This document shows positions 33,776 to 45,886 of a stretch of DNA of 64,000 bases, piece after piece; the stretch's first letter is position 1, and each line of letters begins with the position of its first letter. A program made the translations under genes and the position numbers. Under the pieces are notes generated by a model. It saw only the letters and a program-made list of their open reading frames with translations, searched no databases and was not told the origin of the DNA. Location of the stretch: positions 78,537,106 through 78,601,105 of the forward strand of contig NW_023601104.1 of NCBI RefSeq assembly GCF_014898055.3, written 5' to 3'. This DNA is from Talpa occidentalis (lineage: Eukaryota; Chordata; Mammalia; Eulipotyphla; Talpidae).

Positions 33776-33853
33776 TATTGTGTACAGCTTTTGGTAGGCT
33801 TATTGAATCTTGATTATTAGCTTTAAGAATTCTTGTAAAAACCTTGAAGTTGG

Positions 33854-34120
33854 GGCCTCTCTGGTGGCGCAAGGGGTTAAGACACAACCTATGAAGCTGT
33901 CCGCAGACACTGCAGCATGAGTTCGATCCCCGGCCAGGGATTTACCCACATGGTGCAGCAGACCTCTCCTGACTTGCCCACTGCTCTCCTCAAAAGTGTA
34001 ATTCAGTCAATCTACCTGTTTTGTTCCCCACTCTGTCTCTGGTGAATACTCTCACCCCTCACACCTCTGGCCTGTACCCCAGTTCTTGTATGTATAAATA
34101 AATAAATCTTTAAAAAAAAA
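33854..34120 (+). repeat. SINE type O
   Basis: Complete copy flanked by AAACCTTGAAGTT on both sides. Confidence 0.92.
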
Positions 34121-34549
34121 CAAAACCTTGAAGTTATAAGTTACATTAGAAATAAATGGATAGTGTTAAATCTTTAAAAATTGACCACTCTTAGAATTAC
34201 CTTAAATTGATGCTAAATTTGAACTGAAGAGCAATGTCAGAATTTCTTGTTATATTTAGAATTGTTTTAAAATTTATGAGTGTAGTAGACAAATATCACT
34301 GATTTTCCCTATTGTAACATTTATCTTAGTTCTCAAATGGTAAGATTTTTTTCATTAGTTATATGAACATGCACAGCACCTACTATTAGTAAACAGTGTA
34401 ATTGAAAACAAAAACACAGATTCCTTTAAAATGTCAAAAGTAGGTGGTAACCCATTGATAACTCTCAGAGCTATAAGTTCTTTTCTTAGATTTTCTCTTT
34501 GACAATGACCAAAATTAATGATCTTATTTCTTGTATGATATTTGTTTTT

Positions 34550-34768
34550 ATTTTTTTTAAAGATTTATTTATGTATGCATATAAGAACTAGGGTATAGGT
34601 CAGAGGTGTGTGGGGGCGGTGAGAGGATTCACCAGAGACAGAGTGGGGAGCAGAACAGGCGGATCTACTGAAATACACTGTTGAGGGTAACAGTGATCGA
34701 ACTCATGCTGCAGTGGCTACAGATAGCTTCATAGGTTGGTCTTAACCCCTTGTGCCACCAGGGAGGCT
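34550..34768 (-). repeat. SINE type O with internal deletion
   Basis: Flanked by GATATTTGTTTTTATT and GATACTTGTTTTTATT. About 50 bases of the body between GGTAACAGTG and ATCGAACTCATG are missing. Confidence 0.88.
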
Positions 34769-35229
34769 CGATACTTGTTTTTATTAAAGAATTGGGAGTA
34801 ACAAGATCTTCCTTGGTTTCCAGATTACTATCTCACTTCATAATTTTTTTTTAAGTTTTAAAGGCTTTGTTTTTACCTTTAACGGAGTCATTAATGCCAT
34901 TGTTGACCAGGCAAATCTATATTTTTGAAAAGAGCTGACTTTGAGGATATACCAAAACAAATGAACATGAATCAATAACCGCAGAATTTGAGACTTCTAA
35001 AAGCAATAAACATGTTGTGGTAGATTTTTCACTTTCTCAGTAGTTTTTGTTGTATGCAAATTAATACACACCTATGCCATTGGTTTTGAAAACAAAGCAT
35101 CAGTATCTTGTTTTTTTTAGTCTACATTTCCATTTATAGTAATTATGAGTGAGGTACTTATTTTTATGATGTGTCGTTGATAGAGGATTGAATAAAATAC
35201 TATTCTTAAGATTCATGCTTTTTTCTTAG

Positions 35230-35279
35230 GGACGCCAATGATTCCTGTACCAATGAGCATTATGGCTCCTGCTCCAACT
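35230..35279 (+). CDS. RBM25: RBM25 exon 3
   Basis: A 50-base exon for residues 36-52, continuing the proline/methionine-rich N terminus (TPMIPVPMSIMAPAPT). It enters in phase 1 and leaves in phase 0. Acceptor TTTTTTCTTAG, donor GTAAGT at 35280. Confidence 0.95.
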
Positions 35280-36823
35280 GTAAGTATAATTTTAAGGAGG
35301 AATTAAGTGTTACGGTTGTGCTACTTTTAGCTTTTAAAGTTGAAAAACTTGATAAGCGTAAGCTAAATTATTTGAAGTGTTAAGGAACAATGCTTGTGTA
35401 TCATACTGCTTACTGAATTTACTTGCCTATCCATATTATGCAATTATTTCTAAAATATGCCACTTGGATACTTTTATGATTTAGGTCTAGACCCTTTATC
35501 TCTAGACTCTTCATATATTTGTAATTTTAGATTTAGAATGCTGGCTCTCATCATTCCCTTATCTTGGTCCTGTGAGTTAGGGGAATGATCTAACATGTCT
35601 GATTGCTTAAAAGGGGGGAAAAAAGACTGCAGGAAATGATTCTAGCAGAAATTTAAATGTTGAAGTGAACTGGTGTTGAACACCTTCATAACTACCTAGT
35701 GTTTAGCACCTTCCAAACTTTTTTCTGCCTTCCAGTGTGATACCTTCAAGCATTGTGAAGTTTAATTGAAGTCTTTTTTCTATTAAAGTGGTCTACAAAC
35801 AGCTTGAACCTTAATTCTCCACAACTTTCAAAGCTGTTTCTGTATACTCTAAGCAATTATTTAAGAATGCTAATATAATACAATATACAAAAATAAATAA
35901 TTCTGTTAACTGTTATTTAACCAGAATTTTTCTTTGAGTCAATTGGTATCATACTTCGCTTGGAATTTCATTATGGGGGAGAATAGATCGCATTATTTTC
36001 AGCTAATTTTTTTTTTCCTACCATTGAGTTTTGAAAAAAGAGGGGAGTGTTGGTTTTCATGTTAAAAGGGAGCTGGGAACTCTGGGTAAAAAGGAATGCT
36101 GAGACAGACCACTAAGAAGATAACAGTCCTGCAGAGCAAGGGTAAGTCCTGCTCTTCTGCGTTGGACACCACCTGTGTGGCTATTTTGTAAAAGTTGCAC
36201 ATGACAGGTACTCTTCCTCTTGCATTTCATCCTAAGAGATAGGAATTGGTTTCTGAGCAACTTCTCCAGTTCATCACTATTATTTAGTGCCTATTGTGGA
36301 TTATTTGCTAAACTCAGTATCAGATAAAAAATTGAGTAAAGCTGTCTGTTTCTTCCCCTGTGAAGTTGAAAGTTACTGGGGGGTGGGTAAATAAGATATA
36401 AGCAGGTAATTGATAAAAAGGAAAATTTAAGTGCAAGTAGAGGGCTATGAGAGTGATAATGCTACAAGAGGGTTAGCAGATATGATTGAAAGTTGCTTTC
36501 AGTGTAGAATACAAACAAAGAAAAATCAAGACATTTTGAGAATTTAAAATGGTTTAAATGTCTTAGACATAAAAATAACTTGAGATATTATTTTTATTTG
36601 CTTTTCCTAGTTTTTATACAAAAACAGTGAAATGTCATTTCTCGCAAATAAGTTTACATTAATGAAAATAATGTGTGCTTCAAGACCTTTAGATTAAGTA
36701 TGTAGCAGAACCTTTAATAATAATGTACTATGTGTTTACTATTTTAAAATTGATGTTTTTCATCTAATTAAACTTGATAGATTTAATTACCAAATGAAAT
36801 TTTATTGATTTTTTTCACTGTAG

Positions 36824-36991
36824 GTCTTAGTACCCACTGTGTCCATGGTTGGAAAGCATTTGGGAGCAAGAAAGGATCACCCAGGCTTAAAGGCTAAAGA
36901 AAATGATGAAAATTGTGGTCCCACCACTACAGTTTTTGTTGGCAACATTTCTGAGAAAGCCTCAGACATGCTTATAAGACAGCTTCTGGCC
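36824..36991 (+). CDS. RBM25: RBM25 exon 4 (first half of RRM)
   Basis: Encodes residues 53-108. A linker with GKHLGARKDHPG leads into the RNA recognition motif. The RNP2 strand VFVGNI is at residues 89-94, followed by the first helix (KASDMLIRQLLA). Length 168 bases, phase 0 at both ends. Acceptor TTTTTTCACTGTAG, donor GTAAGT at 36992. Confidence 0.96.
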
Positions 36992-37501
36992 GTAAGTTAA
37001 ACTTTATTTTTCTTTAAAAATTTCTGTTACAATTTTTAAACTTAAGAAAAAGCAGGAGGGTTCTGAATAATTCAATATTTTTTATTTTGAAAGTATGTAA
37101 TGCTGTAGAAATGTTGAACGACCTGTAAAGTGAACGTCCTTGTGACACATTTTGCTACATTTACTTTCTATATGTACAAACTACTTGCACACACTTTTTT
37201 CCTGAATAATTTGAAAGTAAGTTAATGACATGCCATTTTTACCTCTGAATATTTCTTGCATCTCCTTAGACTAAGAACATTTCTACTGCGTCATCACAGA
37301 CCATTATCACACCTAAGGAGTTTAAAGCTGATGCGGTATTACCAGCCAGTATACATATAGCTTATATTTATTTCCCAACAGTTTTCATAATAGGTATTTT
37401 TTTATTTTGGTCTTTAATACAGTTAAGGATTATACATTACATTTGTCACCCCCTCTCTAGTCAGCTTCTTTAATTTTGTTAGCCTTATTGTTTACCTGTT
37501 T

Positions 37502-37783
37502 TTTTTTAAGATTTATTTTTATTTATTCATCCATTTATTTATTTACTTTTGCAAGTACTGGGTACAGTCAGAAGTGCGGGAGGGTGAGAGAATTCATCAG
37601 AGCCAGAGCGGGGAGCAGAGCAGGCAGAAGGACTGAAGTACACTGCTGAGGGGAGCAGCGGGCGGCAGCCATGTGGGACCCTCCTCCAGTGGCCGGGGAG
37701 CAGCCTGGGATCGAACCGGTGCTGCTGAGGCTGCGGGCAGCTTTGCAACCCAGTGCTCAACCACTGTGCCACCAGGGGAGGCC
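37502..37783 (-). repeat. SINE type Y in intron 4
   Basis: Complete antisense copy. About 12 bases of the body (GAGAGGTCTGCG region) are deleted at 37668. Confidence 0.92.
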
Positions 37784-37966
37784 CTACATGCGCATTGTTA
37801 AGTAGAATAAATACTGATTGTATAATGAGAAAAGACAATGCCTGGATTTACTACCTCCATAATCTCATCTATTCTTTAAAGAAGTTATTTATAAATCTTT
37901 CCCCTCTTCATCTTATAAGTAATGCACTTGATTGCCATATCTGTTTTATAAATTTTACAGTCCTTA

Positions 37967-38062
37967 GGGGCCTCCCCTGGTGGCCCAGCCGTTGAGCGCT
38001 GGGCTGCAGAGCTCTGGTTTGTTCCCCGGCCGCCGGTGAGGGTCCCACCAAAAAAAAAAAAA
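37967..38062 (+). repeat. Head-only SINE (tRNA part plus poly(A)), copy 2
   Basis: GGGGCCTCCCCTGGTGGCCCAG... runs to GTGAGGGTCCCAC and goes straight into poly(A). The target TTTTACAGTCCTTA lies on both sides (37953-37966 and 38067-38080). The 3' cut-off is the same as in the copy at 20541-20632, and both share GGTTYGTTCCC and GGCCGCC. Confidence 0.87.
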
Positions 38063-38399
38063 TTTTTTTTACAGTCCTTACATTAAGTGTTTAGAAAACG
38101 TAGTACCCACAAAACCTAGCTTTGTCAGATTTTAGTATTTTGTGGTACTAGCTTCAGAGTTTTTTCCCCAAAAGAAATAAAACATTGCAATTGAAGACCC
38201 TAAATCTGATTTCTTCATTCCACAGAATTATAACAAGTCAAAGGTAACCAACTATCCTATATTTGGTATTTACCATTCTTGTGCATATATTTTACTTCAG
38301 TTATATATTTACAATTTATATTTATAATTTATATTCCTAAAAGTTATATTGCTGATAATATATCTTCCTGGTGAAAAAATGTTTTTTCATGTGTTCTTT

Positions 38400-39065
38400 T
38401 AAAATAGGAATTTCTGAGTTATAGTATTTGCTAATCTTCAGATTTATAAGAAAATGCCAGTTTTTTCCCAAAATGGAACATTGAGGGCATTTTAAAAACA
38501 TCTTTAGTGATATAATTTCTATGCCATAAAAGTTACTCTTTTATACTGTACAATTCAGTGATATTTAGTATAGTCAGAAAATTTTATAAACATCTCCCCT
38601 AATAGTTCCAGAATATTTTCATCATCCCAAATAGAATGGGATGATGTACTGTACTTGTACTAACTGTACTTGTACTGTACTGTATTTGTGCAGTACTGTA
38701 CTGTACTATTCTGTACTTGCACTAACTGAGTCCTTTTTCATTCTCCACTCCTCTTTGCTCTGGCAACTACCATTCTACTTTCTTTCTCTTGATTTGCCTA
38801 TTCTGAATATTTTCTACAAATAGAATCATACACTATGTGGTCTTTGTGATTTTCATGTAGCATTAAGTTTCCAAGGTTAATCACTGATGCAGTTTGTGTG
38901 GGTATTTCATTCCTTTGTATGGCCAAATGTCTGTTTAATGAATAGACTTCGTTTTGTTATCTGTTCATCAGATGATGACCAATTGGTGAATTTCCACTTT
39001 TGGGTTATATGATTGCTGGTGAATATTCGTGCATTCATCTAAATGTATATATTATCAACCTGAAA
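38400..39065 (-). repeat. Old L1 3'UTR fragment
   Basis: Antisense L1 phrases: 'ataatttctatgccataaaagttac', 'ttcagtgatatttagtatagtca', 'tttgcctattctgaatattttctacaaatagaatcatac', 'ggtgaatttccacttttgggttatatg'. It is interrupted by the simple repeat at 38645-38730. Confidence 0.7.
38645..38730. repeat. (GTACT)n-like minisatellite
   Basis: Imperfect array of GTACT/TGTACT units mixed with GTACTAACT and TTGTACT, contained in the old L1. Confidence 0.85.
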
Positions 39066-39120
39066 AGTCCTTCTAAATATGTATATTTTCAATTGAAACA
39101 TTGTCTGTGTTCAGCAAGAA

Positions 39121-39322
39121 ATTTTTTTTAAGATTTATTTATTTATACATATAAGAACTGGTTTGTAAGCCAGAGGCGTGGGGGGCAAGAATATTCACCA
39201 GAGAGTGGGGAACAGAACAGGCAGATCCACTGAAATACACTGCTGAGGGGAGCAGCATGCAAGACAGGAGAGAAAGGTCTTTTGTGCCAAATGGGTTGCT
39301 CTCTGGCCAGCCAGATATCGAA
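39121..39322 (-). repeat. SINE type O, head truncated
   Basis: The tail and body are complete, but the copy stops at the B box (GATATCGAA) and lacks the A box. Confidence 0.82.
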
Positions 39323-39519
39323 AAAGCCATGCATTCTCAGCTTTGAGAGGTGATCTTGCTTTTCACAAATACTGTTTTACTTTTTACTTTAATAATTAGA
39401 AATAATATTTAAAAACTGGAAATAATAAGTCCCATCCTTTAGACAATCTGTCCAGATGATATTTGGGGGTATTTCCATTCATTTTATGCATCTTTTTTCC
39501 TATTACATAGGACTCTTTT

Positions 39520-39790
39520 TTTAAAAGATTTATTTATGCATACAAGAACTGGGGTACAGGCCAGTGGTGCAGGGAATGAAAGGATTCACCAGAGACATGT
39601 GGGAACAGAACAGGCAGACTGATTGAAATACACTGCTGAGGGGAACAGCGGGTGAGACAGGAGAGGCCTGCTGCGCCATGTGGGTTGCTCCCTTGCTGGC
39701 CGGGGATCGAACTCGTGCTGCAGAGACAGGCTTGCTTCATAGTGCACTTCATAGTGCAGTGCTTAACCCCTTGCGTCACCAGGGAGGCCC
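39520..39790 (-). repeat. SINE type O
   Basis: Complete copy with a small duplication of CTTCATAGTGCA in the head (39737-39760). Confidence 0.9.
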
Positions 39791-39827
39791 AAATTTTGTT
39801 TTTGTTAAACTAATTTGTATATATTGG

Positions 39828-39955
39828 CGGACTGTGGTGATGGTGCATGGGTGCCTTGGGGAAGGAGATTCTATGGGGACTCAATCTGAGGAGATTCTGT
39901 AGGGACTCAATTGAAGCAAATATTGTCTAAAAAAATGTAAAAAAAGATAAATGTT
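39828..39955 (+). repeat. Short non-SINE retroelement 3' end, copy 2
   Basis: Flanked by ATTTGTATATATT on both sides (about 39812 and 39960), so it is a real retroposition of only about 125 bases. It matches 18103-18250. An internal partial duplication repeats GAGATTCTRTRGGGACTCAA. Confidence 0.6.
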
Positions 39956-40152
39956 AAAAATTTGTATATATTTCATGTAATAGGAGAATTGGGAGTATTT
40001 TAATGGACACTTAGTTGCTGGTTTTACCTTTTTTATTTTGGTTCTATTTATTTCCTACTAGAACTGTTATAGTACTCTTATTCAGATTACAAATGAGTTA
40101 ATTTTGTTAAGTAGTAACAACTTTCTTTTTTCTTTTTTTTTTTTTTTTAAAG

Positions 40153-40210
40153 AAATGTGGTTTGGTTTTGAGCTGGAAGAGAGTACAAGGTGCATCTGGA
40201 AAGCTTCAAG
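40153..40210 (+). CDS. RBM25: RBM25 exon 5 (RRM middle)
   Basis: A 58-base exon for residues 109-127 plus the first base of codon 128 (KCGLVLSWKRVQGASGKLQ), covering RRM strands 2 and the loop before strand 3. The pyrimidine tract is a very long T run ending in TTTTAAAG. Donor GTAGGT at 40211. Confidence 0.95.
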
Positions 40211-40424
40211 GTAGGTCATTATTTTTCCATTTTGATTGAAATAACTTTAACTCATACGCATATTTCACATTTTGTATCTTTTGCTCTTATTGTCCTTATT
40301 AACATTTGTCTCTTGAAATAAGATTAAAGGCAACTGGGAAAATGTTGGATGAGAGTTAAGATTAGAAAGTATTGCAGGAAGGTGGTAGGAAAAGGGAAAA
40401 GAATTATTGCGACTAACTGGTTTC

Positions 40425-40680
40425 TTTTTTTTTTTTTTAAAGATTTTATTTATTTTTTTCATAGAAGAACTGGGGTGTTTTAGGCCAGAGGTGTAAGGCG
40501 GGTGAGAGGATTCACCAGAGACAGATTGAGGAACAGAACAGGCAGACTGACTGAAATACACTGCTGAGGGGAGCAGCGGGCAAGACAGGAGAGGTCTGCT
40601 ATGTAATATGTGGGTTAGCTCCCTGGCCAGGGAATCAATGATAGTGCTGAGACTTAACCTCTAGACCACCAGTTAGGCCC
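40425..40680 (-). repeat. SINE type O in intron 5
   Basis: Complete old copy flanked by GACTAACTGGTTTCTT on both sides. Confidence 0.9.
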
Positions 40681-40849
40681 CGAGACTAACTGGTTTCTTA
40701 CAACTTTAATAAGTCCTTTTTCTCTCAGGGCAGGAGTGTATAAGTAAGATGAACCAAATTAAGAAGAAAGTGGGAGATAATATATGATGACCTCTTAGTC
40801 TTGAAAGCTGTCCTTTTCATACTAATTGGTAAAATACCTGTTTGATACA

Positions 40850-41000
40850 TATTTTTAAAAGCTTTTTATTATAAAATTAATACATATATAAAAATAAGAA
40901 CAATTATGATAAACTCCCATGAATTCTTCGCCAAATCTTAACATTTACTCACGTCCAGTTGTGCTTCACCTGTACCGTACATATTTCTCAGAAAAAGCAA
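40850..41000. repeat. Possible L1 3'UTR fragment
   Basis: 'aagaacaattatgataaactcccatgaattcttcgccaaatcttaacattt' resembles old antisense L1 3' sequence. Confidence 0.4.
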
Positions 41001-41106
41001 GTCCAAAGCACCATGTCATTTTATATGTAATTATTTTGGTTGGTTCTCTAAAATATAAGTAAGTGTGTGTGTATGTGTATGTTTTTTAAACTACAGGACA
41101 TCCGCT

Positions 41107-41379
41107 ATTTTTTTTTTTAAAGATTTATTTATTTATGCATATAAAAGCTGGGGTGCAGGCCAGAAGTGCAGGGTGGGGGGGGGCCAGGATTCACCAGATA
41201 CAGGGTGGGAGCAGAACAGACGAATTGACTACACTACAGAGGGGAGCAATGGGCGAGTTAGGAGAGGTCTGCTGTGCTCTGTGGGTTAGCTCCCTGGCCG
41301 GGATCGAACTTGTGCTGCAGTGACTGCCAATACTTTGATAGTGGTGAGACTTAACCCCTTTCACCACCAGGGAGGTCCA
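41107..41379 (-). repeat. SINE type O in intron 5
   Basis: Complete copy ending about 265 bases before the exon 6 acceptor. Confidence 0.9.
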
Positions 41380-41644
41380 AGATAAGTGCTTTTAGAAATA
41401 CATATCCTAACTGATTGGAATTCTTCCTTTCCCTGTTTTTGTTTTCTCTTTTTTCTTTTGGTTGTTTGGTGGTGCTGAAAGGGAAATCCTTGTCAAAGGT
41501 AATTGAAGGAAAGGGGGAGGATTAATAACATGAATAATCCTTAAATTACAACGTTTGGTCTCTTAATGATTTTAACTTTTATAAATATTTTTCATTTTTC
41601 AAAATGGCTTTGATATTTCACTGATTCTTTACATTCATTGCTAG

Positions 41645-41805
41645 CCTTTGGATTCTGTGAGTACAAGGAGCCTGAATCTACCCTCCGTGCACTCAGGTTA
41701 TTGCATGACCTGCAGATTGGTGAGAAGAAGCTACTTGTTAAAGTTGATGCAAAGACAAAGGCACAATTGGATGAATGGAAAGCAAAGAAGAAAGCTTCTA
41801 ATGGG
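41645..41805 (+). CDS. RBM25: RBM25 exon 6 (end of RRM)
   Basis: Encodes the rest of codon 128 to residue 181. The RNP1-like strand is AFGFCEY (residues 128-134), then the second helix (STLRALRLLHDLQIG), the last strand (KKLLVKVDAKT) and a lysine-rich linker. FGFCEY keeps the aromatic positions used for RNA stacking. Acceptor CATTGCTAG, donor GTATGT at 41806. Confidence 0.96.
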
Positions 41806-42586
41806 GTATGTTTTGTATTGTGTTGTCTTCCCTAGGCCACCTGTACTCCTTCAGTGTATTGCTCATTATTAATCAATCCAATATGGGACTTCACAAGGTC
41901 ATCATCATCATTATGATATGTGCTTATGGCTAAAATGCAGGAGGGTGTTTTATAGTTTATAATTATTTTAAGTCTTTTATCTACCCATAGTGGGTGGGTG
42001 ACTGTTGGTTTGCTTGTTCCAGGTTGGGATGAAGGTAGTAAGGGAGACTGGATAAGGTTAACTTGCCAGAGAAAACACTGGTACAGACTATTCCAAACAG
42101 AGCTAATTCATTAAGGCAGCTTTGTAAGTAAGTACAAAATATATTTCAACCTACACAATTTTTTCTTAGTTGCCCTCTCATTTTGAAGTACACAGATTCT
42201 AAAATAAGTGAAATTGAGTCATTCTTTTCCCCTGAAGCTCTAAAGTAAAGGAATTTTTTTTTTGGTTTGTTATGTTGTATGCTTCATTACTGCTTTCAAC
42301 AAAATGAAAAATAGCTAAAACCTGCATTTATATTTCCTTGTGTTTTCTTCCTAGTTTCTTTTGGCACCTCAAGGTAAACAGATTCAATAGATTTTTACCT
42401 ACCTGTCTATAAAAGCAGAACAGTATTTTTGCTCTCTTCAGGCTTTAAATCAAAGTACAGTTTTCTTGGTTCTACCTACTCCCTCTTTTACAATGAAGTA
42501 TGTTTTTGTAAAAAAAAAAAATTAAAGCAAGCTATAAAGAAGCTAAGCAACACTTATAAAATCACTGTTAGTAACCATTGTAGACA

Positions 42587-42873
42587 TTTTTTTTTAAAGA
42601 TTTATTTATTTATGCATACAAGAGCTGGGGCATAGGCCCAGAGGTGTGGGGTGGGGGATTATGTGTGAGAGATTAAATTCACCAGAGACAGAGTGGGGAG
42701 CAGAACAGGGGGGATGACAAACATGTGGCTGAGGGGAGCAGCAGGTGAGACAGGAGAGGTCTGGCTGTGCCATATGGGTCAGCTCCCTGGCCAGGGATGG
42801 AAGTCACGTTGCTGTGGCTGCCGATAGCTTCGTGGTGCTGAGATATAACCCCTTGTGCCACCAGGGAAGCCCC
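42587..42873 (-). repeat. SINE type O in intron 6
   Basis: Complete copy between CCATTGTAGACATT and CCACTGTAGACATT, with a short insertion (GGATTATGTGTGAG) in the body. Confidence 0.9.
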
Positions 42874-43059
42874 ACCACTGTAGACATTATTACTGCATAT
42901 TCTTCCAGGCATTTTTCTCCATGTGAATGAGTTGTTTTAATTAGAATGCACAGATTTGTTTTTCTCTTACAAAGTATGAAATTGAATTTTAAGCATTGTT
43001 TATTAACAGCTTGTTTCCATATTTAACTTTCCTTGGACTTTTAATAATATTTTAACTGA

Positions 43060-43650
43060 TGTCTCTGATTTAGTTGCCTTTTTTTGACTACTAGAGTATT
43101 GCCTATATTTCTAAAACTTAAGTATAATTATGTTATGCCCCTGTTCAAGCATCCTTAATGCTTTTGTATCTCTTATAGAATAAAATCCTTACTCTTAAAA
43201 TGGCATTCAAGCTTTGCTCCAATACACCTTTCTAGATTCCCTGGCCTCATACCAGTGCCTTAAAATCTTCTTTTGAGGTTTGTTAATAGCTCATTTCCTT
43301 GTTGCTCTTCCAAATTCCCTCTTGAAATTCTATCCAAATGGTTACAATTAAAGTGTTCCTTGTTTTATTTGTTCGTAAGTCCTACCCCTTTTCCTTCACA
43401 GATAGAATTAAATCTTCCCTTCCCATATAAGGCAGGTTTTTACTGCTGTGTCAGTTTGCTTTTTTTCTATGCATGTTTGTATTGCTCTCACAACTTCTTG
43501 TATCCTGTTTCCTTCCTATATCCTCGCCCCACAGCATCCCCCATTATAAGATAAGAAACAGTGGTGATTCAGACTCTCTCTCTATTAACCTTGTTACCTC
43601 CATAGCACTGAGGACAATGTTTTGTCCATAGCAAGAATGGAATGAACATT
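43060..43650. repeat. Ancient L2-like repeat
   Basis: 'cttatagaataaaatccttactcttaaaatggcattcaagc' and 'ctccatagcactgaggacaatgttttg' are the conserved ends of an L2-type 3' region. Confidence 0.5.
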
Positions 43651-43659
43651 TACTGTTAA

Positions 43660-45610
43660 CAATTGCAGTATAATTGCTCACTGATAACCTTACTATCCTT
43701 TCCTGGCTTTATAAAGAAATAAACAATTTCTCTAGAGTATAAGTTGTATCTCACATCAGCAGTATTGCCTTTCATGTCACTAAAATCTTAGGAAAAACAG
43801 CTGCCTGTGCAAGACTTTTCAGATTTTCCTTGCAGTGATAACTGAATTTTAATTTAAAACAAACAAGTATTCAGTGTCTTTGAAGTTATTTGTATGATTC
43901 CCTGGGCCTCCTTGTTTTATTGTCTAATCATTAACATGTGAAATGGTATTATTTGTAGCATTTGCAGGTGTACTCTCAACATGAATAATCAGTTTACTAT
44001 ATATTTATACAAATTTATTCAAATAAATAATTCATATTTATTATAAGAGGAAACACTAAATCTGTTTATACCTTTCATTAAGAATGAAACTGAAACCTAC
44101 AATAAAAACATAACAATTCTTTTAGATAAAGTGAAATCTTAAAAAATTAATAGACATGACTTCTGGGTATAGTTGTGCCCAGACGTACTTGAAGTCACAA
44201 GACAAACATGACGTATTTTCCTGGAATGTAAATTTTACTCAACAGTATTGGTGGCAAAATGAAAAGGTTGAGCAACTCCATCATATAAAATGATGTTTTT
44301 CAAATAACAGGCAAATATAACTTCATGGTGCAGTGGATTGCAGATTTACCATGATTTTTTTCACGGTAAATATGAAAGGGTGCTTATTCTTTCTCTTGTT
44401 TTGTTGATTAGTTGAAGAAATGTTAGAAAACAGTATTTTAAGGTAGATTATGAGATTGAGATTTTGAGAAACTTCCATTTTACTTTATCCCGGGGTGTCT
44501 TCTGACTCCCAGTCAGAAGAGGAGCACAATTAATTACATCGATATCCTTGACTTAAAGGAACAGGAATTTGGAAAGAGGATGAGATATTTTTCAAGATCC
44601 ACTATTTTTTTTTTTTGATCCACAAATTTAAAAGGAATTATGTGTCTTACATATTTGAGAAGTTTTTATTTAAATTTTGCAGAATTTATAGAAGCAACTT
44701 GTTCATCTTTTTATAGTAATAATGTTTCATTTAAGGTAGCCATGCAGATCTAGCTCATGTTCTTTTGCTTTCTGGCTGTTCAGCAATAGCCATGTAGTAG
44801 AGATAGCTCGATTGTCATAAGTAGTGGTTTGTTCTAGAATGAATCTGGCAACTGTTGGAAGTACAGTAATCTCTGGAAAGAGCCACTTGCATTGCATTTT
44901 AATGGGAGGCAGTTGCTGCAGGTAGTAACATCTTCACGTTTTTGCCTGGAAATTAGTCTCGCTGAGAGAGACTCTGCATTTGCTTAAGTTCCACAATGCC
45001 AATGAGTAAGCCCACAGCTGTTTTTCAACTTTACAATCAGTAGCTTTACTATTTAATTCCTCTGACGAGAGCCCAGTAGGTGGGCAACATAAATATCTCA
45101 GATTTTCTGTTGATATTTGTGATTCCCCTTGTACTGTTAAGCCCTTTACCTTGCTGCTCCTTAATATTGAATGTGCATTTTATGTTTTTAAAGTGGAGGA
45201 GAAAATGAAATAAAAAAATCTTATTCATGGTTGAGGATCCAGAGGTAGAATTTAAGCTGATGTTTGGTCAGTCTATGGAATGGGATCTCTAACCAACTGG
45301 AGTGTGGGTTCAAATAGTGTCCTAGGAGCCACAATTTCAGTTACAAGTTACTGGAGGTCAATTGTGTAATTTAAAGCCCGTGGAGAAAAAAAAAAATACA
45401 ACCTATAGAGAGACAGATAATCATTGAAAGAATTTTAGTGAGAGCTGCATAAAAACCTGTGATAACATTATTAAGAGTGAGAAAGAAACACAACTCCACA
45501 ATTATAGTGATAAATTTTTTAGAAGTTATGTGCACTGAGGTAATGTTGATTATTTTTTTTAACAACACAGTGTATGTTTTAGGGGTTACAGGTTCACACC
45601 TCTACAAGTG
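43660..45610 (+). other. RBM25: Intron 6 unassigned block
   Basis: About 2 kb without SINEs and without a recognisable transposon. It contains a perfect 10-bp inverted repeat around a CCC loop at 44498-44520 (TCTTCTGACT...AGTCAGAAGA). The stretch at 44740-45010 is GC-richer than its surroundings, with no open frame of note. Confidence 0.5.
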
Positions 45611-45618
45611 TTGGTGGT

Positions 45619-45886
45619 TTTTTTTTTTTTTTAAGATTTTTGGCGGGGGGTGCATAGAAGAGCTGGGGTGTAGGCTAGAGGTGCAGGGGTTTGAGAGGAT
45701 TCCCTCAGAGACAGAGTTGGAGCAGAACAGGCAGATTTACTGAAATGCAGTGCTAAGGGGGAGCAATGGGCGAGACAGGAGGGGTCTGTTGCGCTGTATG
45801 TGAGTTTGCTCCTTGGTTAGGGACTGAACTCAGGTCACAGAGGTGATAGCACTGAGACTTGACCCCTCGGCCACCAAGGAGGCCCT
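45619..45886 (-). repeat. SINE type O, decayed
   Basis: Recognisable from TTTTTTAAGATTTTT to CCACCAAGGAGGCCC, with many substitutions and a G-run in place of the (ATTT) tail. Confidence 0.82.
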
